This document shows, piece after piece, positions 1 through 9,466 of a stretch of DNA of 56,824 bases; position 1 is the first letter of the stretch, and the number at the start of each line of letters is the position of its first letter. A program made the position numbers and the translations under genes. This stretch comes from Saccharimonas sp963542675 (lineage in GTDB: Bacteria; Patescibacteriota; Saccharimonadia; Saccharimonadales; Saccharimonadaceae). The stretch covers positions 1 through 56,824 of the forward strand of contig CAUTXC010000005.1 of assembly GCA_963542675.1 (NCBI GenBank). The letters run 5' to 3'. Below the pieces are notes generated by a model. The model saw nothing but the letters and a program-made list of their open reading frames with translations. It ran no database searches and was not told where the DNA came from.

Positions 1-2560
1 ATTGCCCAGTAGTCGCCTGCTCATCGCGTGCTTCGCCACCAGCTGGCTTGCGTCGGCGGCGTCGACGGCGCTTGGCTGTACCCTCACTCGTAGTGGCGGC
101 TGACGATGCCGCTGAAGCCCCTGCTTGACCTGCCAACGCTACACTCACCCCTGTACTGCCCGGGTGGATCCGCTCATTAATGGTATCCTCTACTGTTTGG
201 CGCGACTGGCTATACAGCTCACGGCTATGCTCAATAATGCGCGATAGATGGCTCCGCTTGGCCTCAGGCAAATTAAGCGTAGTAGCACTAAAGGCTGGTG
301 CCTTCTCACCATTAATCACCATGTTGATGATGAAGTTGCGATTATGCATCTGTGTGAGGTCGTTCTCCTCAAACTGCGGTTCAAACTGTTTGGCAAGAAT
401 CGGGCTGTCGTCTGGCGAGACGCGGAAGCTAATCATCGTCCCGACGTTGCCAAAGACCGCATCGCGCACCGTTGGCTCCATCTGCGAGATGTATTGATTA
501 GCCACGGTGAGGTTGAGCCCATACTTGCGTGCCTCGCTCAGGATGGTGGCAAAGCTATCAGTCGCGAAGTTTTGGAACTCATCGACATAGAGATAAAATG
601 GCCGCCGGTCGTGGATATCGAGGATGTCGCTCCGACTCATCGCCGCGAGCTGGATCTTCGTGACCAAGAATGAACCAAGAATTCCCGCATTATCCTCGCC
701 AATCAACCCCTTCGACAAATTCACCACCAATATCTTGCCCTCGTCCATAATCTGGCGAATATTAAATGACGAGTGCGTCTGACCAATAATATTGCGGATA
801 ATGGGATTCGCCGTAAAAGCCCCCACCTTGTTGAGTACTGGCGCGATGGCCTCCGTCTGGAACTTCTCCGACCAGCTGGCAAACTCCACATTCCAGAACT
901 GCCGCACCACCACATCGTTGCAGTAGCCAATCGTCTCTTTGCGGAATTTTTTATCCGTCAGCATGCGGGTGATATCAAGCATGGTAGGCTCGGGCCGATC
1001 GAGTAGTGCCAAAATAGTATAGCGCAAAATATATTCCAGCCGCGGCCCCCAACTGTCACCAAACATCCGCTTGAGCACACCAATCACCTCTGATGAGATT
1101 GTCGATTTCTGCGCTGGGTTGGTAACCTCCAGTGGGTTAAAGCCAATCGGGTGCTCGACGTCTGCAGGGTTAAAGTACACGACGTCATCTAGTCGTGCCT
1201 CGGGGATGAACTTCATATTCTCGATGGCAAAATCGCCATGCGGGTCAATAATGGCATAGCCTTGATTATGATAAATATCACTCAAGGCAAAGAGCTCCAG
1301 CAGGCCACTCTTCCCCGCTCCTGTCTGGCCGATGATATAGACGTGGCGCGAGCGATCGCTCCGCAGCATACCAAACTGGTGATTGATCCCCCGAAAGTTG
1401 GTCAGACCAAAGGCCGAGATCTTCTCGTCGTCAGCTGCATGACCAGTGAGGACAGGCAGACGGTTGGGCGGTTCGGCGGTTTTGTTGCTTGCCCAGACTA
1501 TATTGGGCGTCTCAACATTGGTGTGTGGCAAGTGAAAGACACTCGCCATCTCCTCAATATTAAGCAAAAAGCCGCGGTCGGCAAAGAGGCGCAACTTATA
1601 GCGATTGAGGTCTTCCTTGCGGAAGCTATCGTGACTCATGGTGAAACCATTAAGGTTGGTACTGTTATACTGCTTGAAGGTACCAATGATTGCTTGCATG
1701 CGCAGCCGCGCATCAGTGGTGCTATCGCCAAGATATGCAACGCGAATCTTGACCTGGTAACCCAACTTAGCAGCCTTTTTTTCGGCCTCGGCGATGCGGG
1801 TTTTGTCGCGATCGGAGAGCTCCGTTACTGTCGTCATGTTGCCTTCGGGTGGTTGCCACAGCGCCATGAGGAACTGGCTAAACCACCGCGCCTTGGGGTG
1901 AAATGCTTCGCCAAAGAACCCACCACCGCGCACACGCTTGACCCACGCATCGGACGCTTTGTGCCAGTCATCTGCCACAGGGCGTACTAAAATCTGAATC
2001 CAAATCTCATCATCCGTATCCTCCAACTTGGCTAATGTGCCTGTAATGCCCGCCAGCGGATCAACCTCAAAGCTCTGAAAAGTCTTGATCGGCAAAAACT
2101 CACTCTCTGCCAGCACAACCTCTGCTGTATAGACGACATTGTGCTGCTGCTCGTGCGCCGTGTAGTCGGCTGTGGCGGTGCGGATTTGCACCGTGGGATA
2201 CTGCGAATAAATCTGACTCTCAACGAAGTTGCGTAGTGCACGCGGCGTCCAGACATAAAACTGAATCTGTCCACCGACTGACGCAATCTCGAAACTAAGA
2301 TGCTCTTGGTAGCCATCATTAATTTTGAGTTCGCGCGCATCGCGCAAGATGCCATGGAGGCTGGCAAACATTTGCTCAGCTGCTAGCTCAGACTTGTCAT
2401 TGGCACGGGGGATCTCGAGAATAAGCAGTTCGCTCTCGACCTCGCGCAGCACATCAACTTGCCGATTGTTGCGCCACGTCAAATAACCGAGGAGGATCAC
2501 CACTGGCACCCACACATACCACTGCAGAATAATCGTGAAAAACGTCGTAAAAAATGCCAT
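1..2560 (-). CDS. HerA/VirB4-like type IV secretion/conjugation ATPase (3' end outside window)
   Basis: Probably a membrane-anchored DNA or protein translocation ATPase of the VirB4/VirD4/HerA (DUF87-type) group that Saccharibacteria keep on the chromosome. About 850 codons are visible and the reading frame runs off the left edge. The N-terminus has one membrane segment (about residues 8-27). A conserved region of about 380 residues follows. Walker A is GQTGAGKS at residues 411-418, a DPHGD motif comes about 25 residues later, and Walker B is YLYVDEFQ around Asp660. The C-terminal tail turns Ala/Ser/Thr-rich and then very basic, with a run of six arginines close to the edge. The start at 2560 is preceded by a -10 TATAAT at 2580-2575 with no Shine-Dalgarno, so the leader is only a few bases. 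The ATPase superfamily is clear; its cargo (DNA, pilus or effector) cannot be told from sequence. Confidence 0.85.
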   Translation of the reverse strand, partial: MAFFTTFFTIILQWYVWVPVVILLGYLTWRNNRQVDVLREVESELLILEIPRANDKSELAAEQMFASLHGILRDARELKINDGYQEHLSFEIASVGGQIQFYVWTPRALRNFVESQIYSQYPTVQIRTATADYTAHEQQHNVVYTAEVVLAESEFLPIKTFQSFEVDPLAGITGTLAKLEDTDDEIWIQILVRPVADDWHKASDAWVKRVRGGGFFGEAFHPKARWFSQFLMALWQPPEGNMTTVTELSDRDKTRIAEAEKKAAKLGYQVKIRVAYLGDSTTDARLRMQAIIGTFKQYNSTNLNGFTMSHDSFRKEDLNRYKLRLFADRGFLLNIEEMASVFHLPHTNVETPNIVWASNKTAEPPNRLPVLTGHAADDEKISAFGLTNFRGINHQFGMLRSDRSRHVYIIGQTGAGKSGLLELFALSDIYHNQGYAIIDPHGDFAIENMKFIPEARLDDVVYFNPADVEHPIGFNPLEVTNPAQKSTISSEVIGVLKRMFGDSWGPRLEYILRYTILALLDRPEPTMLDITRMLTDKKFRKETIGYCNDVVVRQFWNVEFASWSEKFQTEAIAPVLNKVGAFTANPIIRNIIGQTHSSFNIRQIMDEGKILVVNLSKGLIGEDNAGILGSFLVTKIQLAAMSRSDILDIHDRRPFYLYVDEFQNFATDSFATILSEARKYGLNLTVANQYISQMEPTVRDAVFGNVGTMISFRVSPDDSPILAKQFEPQFEENDLTQMHNRNFIINMVINGEKAPAFSATTLNLPEAKRSHLSRIIEHSRELYSQSRQTVEDTINERIHPGSTGVSVALAGQAGASAASSAATTSEGTAKRRRRRRRKPAGGEARDEQATTGQ

Positions 2561-2684
2561 AATGACGCGCTTTGATTATAGCATGGGACATGTATTTTGA
2601 CAAGGTATGTACGCAATTTGTTCAATAGATTTGCTAAGACGACGAACATGAGCCCATTAGAGAGCACTCTGCCCTCCCCCGCGA

Positions 2685-3032
2685 TTATAAATTCACCACG
2701 CCTGTCTCGACCTGCTCGGCGACAAAGGCAGCGCCTAGGACGCGTTCGAGGCTAGAGATCATCTCATTTTCAACTGGTTGGCAGGTTGTCATCGTCACGT
2801 ATGCCAGACCGGTCTCGGGCCAAGTACGCGCTGCGATATGCGCTTCGGGCAAGAGAAGCGCCACACCAATGCCATACGGTGCATAGTCGTGGCTCACCGA
2901 GCGCACTGCCGAGAGCCCCGCTCGCCAGGCAATCTCACGCAGCGCTTGCTGCACAACAATCCGGCTGTTGAGACATACTGTGCTCCCACCGGTGATTTTA
3001 AATGTCATTGTTTGCAGTCGCTCTGCTTTCAT
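2685..3032 (-). CDS. SpeD (S-adenosylmethionine decarboxylase) paralogue lacking the pyruvoyl serine; probable pseudoenzyme
   Basis: This 115-aa protein aligns without gaps to the SpeD at 49364-49711, also 115 aa. Class 1B AdoMetDC cleaves itself at a Glu-Ser-His site to form a pyruvoyl cofactor. Here that site reads PEAHIAARTWPE. Ser64 (pyruvoyl Ser) is Ala, His69 (processing, Thermotoga His68) is Arg, and Ser56 (Thermotoga Ser55) is Gly, while the acid/base Cys84 is kept. The fold signatures (RTWPE, TTCQP) are intact and the frame is open, so this is not a decayed gene. It cannot form a pyruvoyl group by the known route. By analogy with the trypanosome AdoMetDC prozyme it might pair with the active SpeD, but that is inference. 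A -10 TATGAT lies about 11 nt upstream. It diverges from the membrane protein at 3130. Confidence 0.8.
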   Translation of the reverse strand: MKAERLQTMTFKITGGSTVCLNSRIVVQQALREIAWRAGLSAVRSVSHDYAPYGIGVALLLPEAHIAARTWPETGLAYVTMTTCQPVENEMISSLERVLGAAFVAEQVETGVVNL

Positions 3033-3129
3033 GGAGATATTTTATCATATTTGCAGCCACTTCTGGGGAGATATTCTACTCCCCAAGCAGCAAAATTGAC
3101 GACTTATCCCAAGATGATATACTAGCATT

Positions 3130-3627
3130 ATGATTGATGTATTGACGACTACTCTCACCAAACTTTGCCAACCCCTCCCTCGCATGAGCGCTGCCATGAA
3201 GCAGTGGTTTCGTGATAACCTCTGGATTATGATGCTGCTGGTTGCGGTTGTTAATGCTGGGTACGGCGTATCCTTACTTATCCAACTGTATCAGGCCTTG
3301 ACATCAAAGGTGAGTACTTGGCTGATGATGGTTGCGCCACAAGCATCTTCGTCGCTGACTACGCGGCGAGTTTATCTTGTCGTGGCATTGCTGTGCGTTA
3401 TTACTCAAGGAATCATTGCTGGCCTTGCGGTCCTCCCCTTGCGCGAACGGCGCAAACAGGGCTGGATGCTTGCGGTGTGTAGTGCGCTAGTGATTGGTCT
3501 CTTTGCGGTGATTGGCTTCATCCTCAATATATTTATGATGCCACTGGCCGTGCTGGTATCGCTCATCTCGCTGCTATTTGCACTGGCGGCGCTATATGTT
3601 GCACACGAAGTGAAGGATGAATTTTAA
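3130..3627 (+). CDS. Small integral membrane protein, unknown function
   Basis: 165 aa. After a short amphipathic N-terminus there are four hydrophobic segments (about residues 30-55, 80-105, 112-135 and 138-160), with basic residues (RERRKQ) between the second and third. I recognise no family. The start is supported by a leaderless promoter: an extended -10, TGA-TATACT at 3118-3123, ends exactly six bases before the ATG. It is divergent from the SpeD-like gene; the shared 97-bp interval may allow joint control but shows no clear operator. Confidence 0.65.
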   Translation: MIDVLTTTLTKLCQPLPRMSAAMKQWFRDNLWIMMLLVAVVNAGYGVSLLIQLYQALTSKVSTWLMMVAPQASSSLTTRRVYLVVALLCVITQGIIAGLAVLPLRERRKQGWMLAVCSALVIGLFAVIGFILNIFMMPLAVLVSLISLLFALAALYVAHEVKDEF

Positions 3628-3818
3628 CACTCCTAGATTACACACCTGCATCTTAGTTACTAGCGCCTGATGATTATCTACTCCCCACGCTCCCCGCTAA
3701 CGCAATGAGAGAATGGACGACAAGAAAGAGGGTGAGTGGGCAATACGATAAAGCCACGTAGTTTCGACGCAAACAGCTTGAAAACCACCCCTGCCTGTGC
3801 TACAGTATTCTGTAGCGA

Positions 3819-3893
3819 TGGGGTGTCGCCAAGTGGTAAGGCAACGGGTTCTGGTCCCGTCATGCGGGGGTTCGAATCCCTCCACCCCAGCCA
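3819..3893 (+). tRNA. tRNA-Gln(CTG)
   Basis: 75 nt including an encoded CCA. Acceptor stem TGGGGTG pairs with CACCCCA, the discriminator is G, and the anticodon loop TTCTGGT has a 5-bp stem ACGGG/CCCGT. The unusual U1-A72 end is typical of tRNA-Gln. Confidence 0.95.
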
Positions 3894-4127
3894 TATAGCA
3901 TTTTTCGTCTGCAGAGGCAGGCTATTTTTATTACCGCTATAGCTACTAGGAGAATATGCCAAGCTATAAGCACCTGAATCCCAAAACTTCACCCGCTGCT
4001 CACACTGTCTCCCTATACTTCCTCCTCAGCATTAGCCTCTCCTCTACTTCATTTGGGTAGAGTGTGAAGATTGATGAGTCTTGCTATCTAAGCTTTAGGT
4101 TTAGGCTATATATACATTAAACATACA

Positions 4128-6686
4128 TCACCGCCGTCGACGCGAACGCACCACAGCGTACCCTTTGCCAAAGTAGGTACGCCCAAGCCACTTGTGCCCT
4201 TCGATAATCGCCAGTGGGACGAAGAACGCCACGATCCAGACAAAGACGCCATCGCTCCACGAGATAGGTGCCACATGGAGCCACTGCTCGAGCAGCCCAA
4301 ACAATGCGACCAGCTGGAGCACAATCGACACTGCCAAGCCACCATAAAATGCTGTGCTCCACCGCCGAGCGCGCCGCCAGACAGGTTCGTAATCACTGCG
4401 GGCAGCGAGAGCGCTCGCCCACTGCATTACCACCAGTGCACAAAAGGCAATAGTGCGCGCATATCCTTCGCCGTGCGAATGATAATACATGCTGTAGAGC
4501 CCTAATGTGATAACCGCCATCACCACCGCGACGAGCCCAACCCGACTCAGCATAAAGCGACTGAGCAGTGGTGCTTTGGGAAGGTACGGTGGTCGACGCA
4601 TTGCTTGGGGTGAGCCTGGCTCAACACCCAATGGAATAACCATCGTTGTATCCGTCACCAAATTGACCCACAAGATCTGCACTGGCAAAAGCGGGATAGG
4701 CAAGCCCACCAGCAGTGAGCCAATCGACACCAGCACCTCACCAAGGTTCGTCGCAAGCAAATACACCACCATACGCTTGATATTAGCGTAGATCGTCCGC
4801 CCCTCATGTATAGCACTGATGATGGAGCGGAAGTTGTTATCAAGCAGGATAATATCACCAGCATCGCGCGCTATCTGCGCCCCCGAGCCCATCGCAATGC
4901 CGACATTGGCGTTGGTAAGGGCGGGGATATCATTGACGCCATCGCCCGTCATGGCAGTGATGTCTGTTGCATTGAGCGCTGTGAGGATACGATGCTTGTG
5001 CTCTGGTATGACCCGTGAGAAGACGCGTGCCCGGGCCACCACTGTAGCAAGCTCACCATCGCTCAATTGGTCAAGCCGTCGGCAATCATACACCTCATCG
5101 CGCCCCCGCACAAGGCCAAGTTGCCGCCCAATCTGATACGCCGTCTCGAAATGATCGCCAGTAATCATCCGCACTGTGATACCCGCTTGGCGAGCCCGAG
5201 CAATCGACGGCCGAGCCTCTGGCCGCACACTATCTGCCACACCAACCAGCCCCACAAACTGCAACCCCTGACGGGCTGGCAGCTGCTCCAGCGAATCAAT
5301 TGGCGTGCGAAGCGCTGTATACGCCAAGGCAATCACCCTATACCCCTGCCCCGTGAGCTGCTGCAAAGCCTGGAGCGTCGCGCGCTTATCTGCACTAGAA
5401 AGCCGCGCATGACGAATGATCGCCTCTGGCGCACCCTTTACGCACAGGCGATATTGCCCAGTGCCAACTGCCTGGAGTGTGCCGCTCATCGCCAGCTTGT
5501 GCTCAAAAGGAAAGAGTGTCAAACCCGCCCGGCGCTGCGGCCGCGAGACGCGCTGCTCATTGCAATAGGCAGCAAAGGCTCGATCGAGTGGATCGTACAT
5601 CTTACTCCGGCTATTGGGCAAGGTGCTGCCAGCTAGTGTCTGGAGTAGTGGCTCAGTACGGTTACCCGGTGCCCAGACAGCCTGGACAGTGAGTTTGTTG
5701 CGCGTGAGGGTACCCGTCTTGTCTGTAGCGATTGTCGTCACGACGCCAATTGTCTCAATTGCCGCCATCGTCCGCACTAGTGCCTTGCGCCGCGCCATCC
5801 GCTGCATACCAATAGCCAAAATCACCGATATTGCCACTGGTAACCCCTCCGGCACTGCACTAACGGCAAGCGCAATCACAAACTGCAGCGCTGCAGTGAG
5901 TTCCATACCACGCCACAGCGCCAGCCCGAGCGCTACCACTGATGCCACCAACACAACGACAATGATTTGACTTACCAGCTTATTGATCGTGCGCTCTACT
6001 GGGCTCGTCTCACGTGGGTGACTCGAGAGAGCAGCCAGTTTACCATACTCAGTCGCATTTCCGGTCGCCGTCACAATAGCAAGCGCACTGCCACCAATCA
6101 CAAACGACCCCTGATACAAACAATTTCGCCGCTCATAGAGCGCCGTTGCCATGGGGAGAACCGCACTATTCTTCTCGATCGGGAGCGACTCACCCGTCAG
6201 CTGCGATTCATCCACCCGGAGCGAGCGCGCCTCGAGCACCCGCGCATCAGCCGGGATCTTATCACCCTCTTCCACGATGATCACATCACCTGGCACCAGC
6301 TGCTCCGCATCGAGCGATTGTTCACCTTCATGCCGACGGACACGCACCTGCAAGGGAGCGTGCTTTTGCAGTGAGCGAACGATGCGCTCGGTAGAGAGCT
6401 GCTGCGTATAATCGATCAGTGCACTCACCACAATAATCGCCAAAATAATCAGCCCGTCCACCACCGCCTGGTGGAAGAAACTAATCGCCGCTGCCGCAAA
6501 CAGCACCAGCATAAACACCGAGCAAAATGGCTTGATGAGCCGCCGCCACAGTGGTTCGTGCACAACGCGGATGATATTAGGGCCGTAGTGTTCCAGCCGC
6601 TCAGCCACAGCAGCGTCATCGAGACCACGGACGCCAGACGATAGGTCGGCCATCGTCTGCTGAGGGGTCTTGGCATGGTATGTCAT
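4128..6686 (-). CDS. P-type cation-transporting ATPase (type II, Ca2+/cation)
   Basis: 852 aa integral membrane pump that couples ATP hydrolysis to cation transport. In order: cation-ATPase N domain (LSSGVRGLDDAAVAERLEHYG), TM1-2, actuator domain with LTGES near residue 164, TM4 with VPEGLP (residues 278-283), the phosphorylated Asp322 in DKTGTLT, the P-domain motif TGDGVNDIPAL, and a C-terminal block of six membrane helices. PEGLP in TM4 points to the type II Ca2+/Na+ group rather than copper or potassium pumps; the ion is not certain. An upstream ATG would add 30 residues, but I start at 6686 because a TATAAT (6701-6696) sits nine bases upstream of it, giving a leaderless or near-leaderless mRNA. 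It is divergent from the small gene at 6759. Confidence 0.92.
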   Translation of the reverse strand: MTYHAKTPQQTMADLSSGVRGLDDAAVAERLEHYGPNIIRVVHEPLWRRLIKPFCSVFMLVLFAAAAISFFHQAVVDGLIILAIIVVSALIDYTQQLSTERIVRSLQKHAPLQVRVRRHEGEQSLDAEQLVPGDVIIVEEGDKIPADARVLEARSLRVDESQLTGESLPIEKNSAVLPMATALYERRNCLYQGSFVIGGSALAIVTATGNATEYGKLAALSSHPRETSPVERTINKLVSQIIVVVLVASVVALGLALWRGMELTAALQFVIALAVSAVPEGLPVAISVILAIGMQRMARRKALVRTMAAIETIGVVTTIATDKTGTLTRNKLTVQAVWAPGNRTEPLLQTLAGSTLPNSRSKMYDPLDRAFAAYCNEQRVSRPQRRAGLTLFPFEHKLAMSGTLQAVGTGQYRLCVKGAPEAIIRHARLSSADKRATLQALQQLTGQGYRVIALAYTALRTPIDSLEQLPARQGLQFVGLVGVADSVRPEARPSIARARQAGITVRMITGDHFETAYQIGRQLGLVRGRDEVYDCRRLDQLSDGELATVVARARVFSRVIPEHKHRILTALNATDITAMTGDGVNDIPALTNANVGIAMGSGAQIARDAGDIILLDNNFRSIISAIHEGRTIYANIKRMVVYLLATNLGEVLVSIGSLLVGLPIPLLPVQILWVNLVTDTTMVIPLGVEPGSPQAMRRPPYLPKAPLLSRFMLSRVGLVAVVMAVITLGLYSMYYHSHGEGYARTIAFCALVVMQWASALAARSDYEPVWRRARRWSTAFYGGLAVSIVLQLVALFGLLEQWLHVAPISWSDGVFVWIVAFFVPLAIIEGHKWLGRTYFGKGYAVVRSRRRR

Positions 6687-6758
6687 AATAGATCTATTAT
6701 AGCACAAGAAGCATAAGCATTCTGGACAAATTACCACACATCGGCGTATACTAAAGCC

Positions 6759-6983
6759 ATGACAAAAGCTCCACACACCACTGTAACCAAAACTAGGGCA
6801 GCAGCCAAAAAATCATCGAAGCACACCAGCACACCAACCACTCACCCCTCATCACGTCAAACCAAGCAGCCCAAGACGGTCGACTACTACCCCAACCGCA
6901 TGACCATCGCCGTCTCAGTGCTGGCTGGCACAGGACTTGTCTTGCTGTGTTTGATGGTGCGGATGACGGTGATTGTAGAGTAA
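6759..6983 (+). CDS. Small basic single-span membrane protein
   Basis: 74 aa. The first 45 residues are Lys/Thr/Ser/Pro-rich, basic and probably disordered. Residues 48-69 form one membrane helix, and the last few residues follow. No family is recognised. It is likely real because a -10 TATACT (6747-6752) ends exactly six bases before the ATG, the leaderless spacing seen across the window. It is divergent from the P-type ATPase, so a link to that pump is possible but unproven. Confidence 0.6.
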   Translation: MTKAPHTTVTKTRAAAKKSSKHTSTPTTHPSSRQTKQPKTVDYYPNRMTIAVSVLAGTGLVLLCLMVRMTVIVE

Positions 6984-7182
6984 TATCAAAGCACAACCAA
7001 AGGGTGCTATACGTCTCCATGGGTTCTGTTTGATGACGTCCAGTAATAGGACAAGCGATTTACACTGTCGGCAATCATCTGAGTTGTTTCTCACTTAAGC
7101 AAAAATAACATAGAGCCACACACCACTCTACCGTTGTATTCTTGCCGCTAATCGATCAGCAAATCGTGGTATACTAAAGACC

Positions 7183-8316
7183 ATGAGAGTACGGATAGAG
7201 ATAGACACGAAGACCTTTGTGCGGTTTTGGCTGGTAGTAATTGGTTTTGCCTTTGCAATCCTCGCGATTTATCTGGCACAGACTGCCTTGATTATGATTG
7301 GTACAGCGGGGTTCCTCGCGCTGGCGCTCAATGGGCCGGTCAATGCCATCGTCGAGCGCTTACCCAACCGTAGCCGCACACTCAGCACTGCCCTCGCCTT
7401 CATCAGCATCGTGGCACTACTTGGAGTGGTTCTTGTGCTCGTGGTGCCGCCCATCGTTCAGCAGACGAGCAAGTTTGTCGACGCCCTGCCGGGGATGGTC
7501 CATACAGCGGGTGAGCAGTGGCATAGCTTTGGTGCCTTTGCCGAGCAGTATCATATCCAAGCGCAGGTGGATCAAGTAGTGGAGAGTGCTCGCAGCAGTG
7601 TTGAGTCCTGGACGCGTGGCCTCAGTGGAAACCTCCTTGCCGGCATTAGCTCCGTCTTCTCTGCAGTCGGCTCAGGGTTCTTGGTGCTCGTCCTTACCTT
7701 CTTGATGCTGACGGAAGGGCCAGCCTGGGCAGAGCGCTTTTGGGGGCTCTATCGCGACCAATCTACAATGGAACGCCACCAGAAGGTTGCCCACCGCATG
7801 CATGCTGTGGTAGCAGGCTATGTGACGGGTCAGCTCACCATCTCGGGCATCGGCGCGCTGTTTGCTGGGGCGGCAGTCTTTGTGCTGAGCCTCTTTTTCT
7901 CGACTATTCCGAGCAATCTTGCGCTCGTCACGATTGCCGTTACCTTCGTCTTGGCGCTCATCCCTATGTTTGGCGCGACGATTGCTGGGGTAATGATCTC
8001 CCTCTTGCTTGCCTTTAATGCCTTGCCAGGTGGCCTCATCTTTGCGGCGTTTTTCATCATCTACCAGCAGATCGAGAATAACTTCATCTCGCCCACCATT
8101 CAGTCGCGCAAAATTGATCTCACGCCACTAGTCGTTCTTGTTGCCATCACCATTGGCCTCTATATCTTTGGTATCATCGGTGGTCTCATCTCCATCCCCA
8201 TTGCTGGCTGCTGCAAGGTCCTGCTAGACGACTACCTCGAGCACAATGCCCGCGCCCGCGAAGACTCCACCAAGCCACTAGCCAAGCTGGTAGAGAAGAT
8301 TAAGGGTGAGGGATAG
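7183..8316 (+). CDS. AI-2E family transporter (PerM/DUF20 permease)
   Basis: 377 aa with the family's layout: two N-terminal helices, a third near residue 75-97, a soluble amphipathic region (about 100-160), and then five C-terminal helices. These include the conserved LALIPMFGATIAG and a QQIENNFISPTIQS segment, both typical. Some family members export autoinducer-2, others act as Na+/H+ antiporters, so the substrate is open. The start is supported by TATACT at 7170-7175, seven bases before the ATG. The tail after the last helix is short and charged (ends KIKGEG). Confidence 0.88.
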   Translation: MRVRIEIDTKTFVRFWLVVIGFAFAILAIYLAQTALIMIGTAGFLALALNGPVNAIVERLPNRSRTLSTALAFISIVALLGVVLVLVVPPIVQQTSKFVDALPGMVHTAGEQWHSFGAFAEQYHIQAQVDQVVESARSSVESWTRGLSGNLLAGISSVFSAVGSGFLVLVLTFLMLTEGPAWAERFWGLYRDQSTMERHQKVAHRMHAVVAGYVTGQLTISGIGALFAGAAVFVLSLFFSTIPSNLALVTIAVTFVLALIPMFGATIAGVMISLLLAFNALPGGLIFAAFFIIYQQIENNFISPTIQSRKIDLTPLVVLVAITIGLYIFGIIGGLISIPIAGCCKVLLDDYLEHNARAREDSTKPLAKLVEKIKGEG

Positions 8317-8399
8317 AAACCTCACAGCGAGAGCCACGCCAGTAAGAATCTTACGATACATCTACATATAAGTTAGAGAAGGATAAAGATTTAAACACT

Positions 8400-8900
8400 T
8401 TAACTAATAAATATTTCCTGTCCAGGCCGTGGACGTGTAACCCTCTCGACATACCCATCGAAGAAGAAGGGAATATTGTCCTCATCACCATTATCAATCC
8501 GCCCCTTAGCCTTACTGCACGCACCAAGAGAAACACTATACTCTGGCTCTCCTGTCACGATCGTCGGCTCATTCCACTCAGTAATCCACGCGTAGCGTCC
8601 ACCGAAGTTTCGCTTGGCAACCTCAAGGATATAACAACCTGCATCCATCGCTACCGTATCTTTTGTCTCAAGAACAAACGTATGGTTCTTTGATGTGGTA
8701 TCGGCAGCTTCTCGATAGAGTACATCAAGCACATCATCTACCACTGCAAGACTCTTTACTGAATAATCAAGCATACCATGAAGGTCATGCCCCAGTACTT
8801 TCGACATATAATCGATGAAATACTGTGCATGCTTCTGTGTGTATGCTGCAAGCTCGCGTTGACTATCTGATTGGGTGTTATTGTCTGGATTCGTTGGCAT
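8400..8900 (-). CDS. Hypothetical protein resembling DUF3806/immunity-type proteins
   Basis: 166 aa, soluble and acidic. The stretch AMDAGCYILEVAKRNFGG followed by WITEWNEPTIVTGEP fits the pattern (GxYxxEVxxRxxGGxW, then a conserved E/P-rich strand) of small cytosolic proteins such as DUF3806 and several immunity families. I cannot name it firmly. It is the last gene of a four-gene accessory run behind cysS. The upstream gene stops 24 bp before its ATG, and an AGGA Shine-Dalgarno lies five bases upstream, so it is probably translated from a polycistronic mRNA. Confidence 0.6.
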   Translation of the reverse strand: MPTNPDNNTQSDSQRELAAYTQKHAQYFIDYMSKVLGHDLHGMLDYSVKSLAVVDDVLDVLYREAADTTSKNHTFVLETKDTVAMDAGCYILEVAKRNFGGRYAWITEWNEPTIVTGEPEYSVSLGACSKAKGRIDNGDEDNIPFFFDGYVERVTRPRPGQEIFIS

Positions 8901-8924
8901 ATTATTTTCCTGCTGTGTAATAAT

Positions 8925-9440
8925 CTATAATAACTCTGGTCGCCTCGACGCCATCTCAATCCCGAGATCAACCTCAAGCGGATCCTCGCCCTCATCCAGT
9001 TCATCTACTTCTTCTGCGGAGTAGTACCGGCCCTCTTCTAGCTCTTCGGGCGCGCGCCATGCGTAGTAAGTCAATGAAGTTGGTTCACTGATCTGAAGGA
9101 TGTCACGCAGGATGTGGATCGATTGTGCTGCGAGTGAGACATACGCCGAACTATACGTCGGCAGCAGGAGATGGCGCGAGTAAACTTCAATATTACTACC
9201 CCGTTGCCGTTCCCAACCGAGTGAAGTATTGATAGTAGTGCAGCGAGCTGATATATCCTGAGACGGCTGAGACAGATGCAACTCACAGACAAGCGATGTC
9301 CCGCTGGTTGCATACTGAAGATATGGTGTCGTATTTTTCACTGGAATGTCGGGGATCAGTGTGATGTGCACGCGATCGCCTGCCAGCATGAGCGCATTCT
9401 TTAACTTATTCTCAAATATTGTCCAAGCGGATTGTTGCAT
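8925..9440 (-). CDS. TY-Chap-like (YbjN/CesT-type chaperone fold) protein
   Basis: 171 aa. The N-terminal about 120 residues follow the pattern of the TY-Chap domain (peptide-binding chaperone fold related to T3SS chaperones and YbjN): an amphipathic helix AWTIFENKLKNAL, alternating strands with PYLQYATSG, an LGWERQ motif, and a helix in which a regulatory Leu-rich segment ends IHILRDILQI. The C-terminal 45 residues are strongly acidic (EELEEG, EEVDELDEGED). TY-Chap proteins are mostly actinobacterial. It lies 26 bp after the DUF6301-like gene and before the DUF3806-like gene, suggesting one transferred module. The assignment is by pattern only. Confidence 0.5.
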   Translation of the reverse strand: MQQSAWTIFENKLKNALMLAGDRVHITLIPDIPVKNTTPYLQYATSGTSLVCELHLSQPSQDISARCTTINTSLGWERQRGSNIEVYSRHLLLPTYSSAYVSLAAQSIHILRDILQISEPTSLTYYAWRAPEELEEGRYYSAEEVDELDEGEDPLEVDLGIEMASRRPELL

Positions 9441-9466
9441 CTTAACACTTCTAAGTTAGGCGTATA

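Noticed and set aside
3103..3122. Possible murA-type operator at the 3130 promoter
   Set aside because: Only the right half (TGATATA) matches, and that is simply the extended -10; the left arm is absent.
3800..3815. CTACAG-TATT-CTGTAG just before tRNA-Gln
   Set aside because: A 6-bp repeat that overlaps the tRNA promoter region; no second copy and probably part of the -10 area.
5067..5636. Long plus-strand ORFs inside the P-type ATPase
   Set aside because: They lie antisense to a gene with full family motifs, show no family features, and have no promoter or ribosome-binding site. The same applies to long ORFs opposite the HerA-like ATPase, cysS, dnaK and the Clp-like gene.
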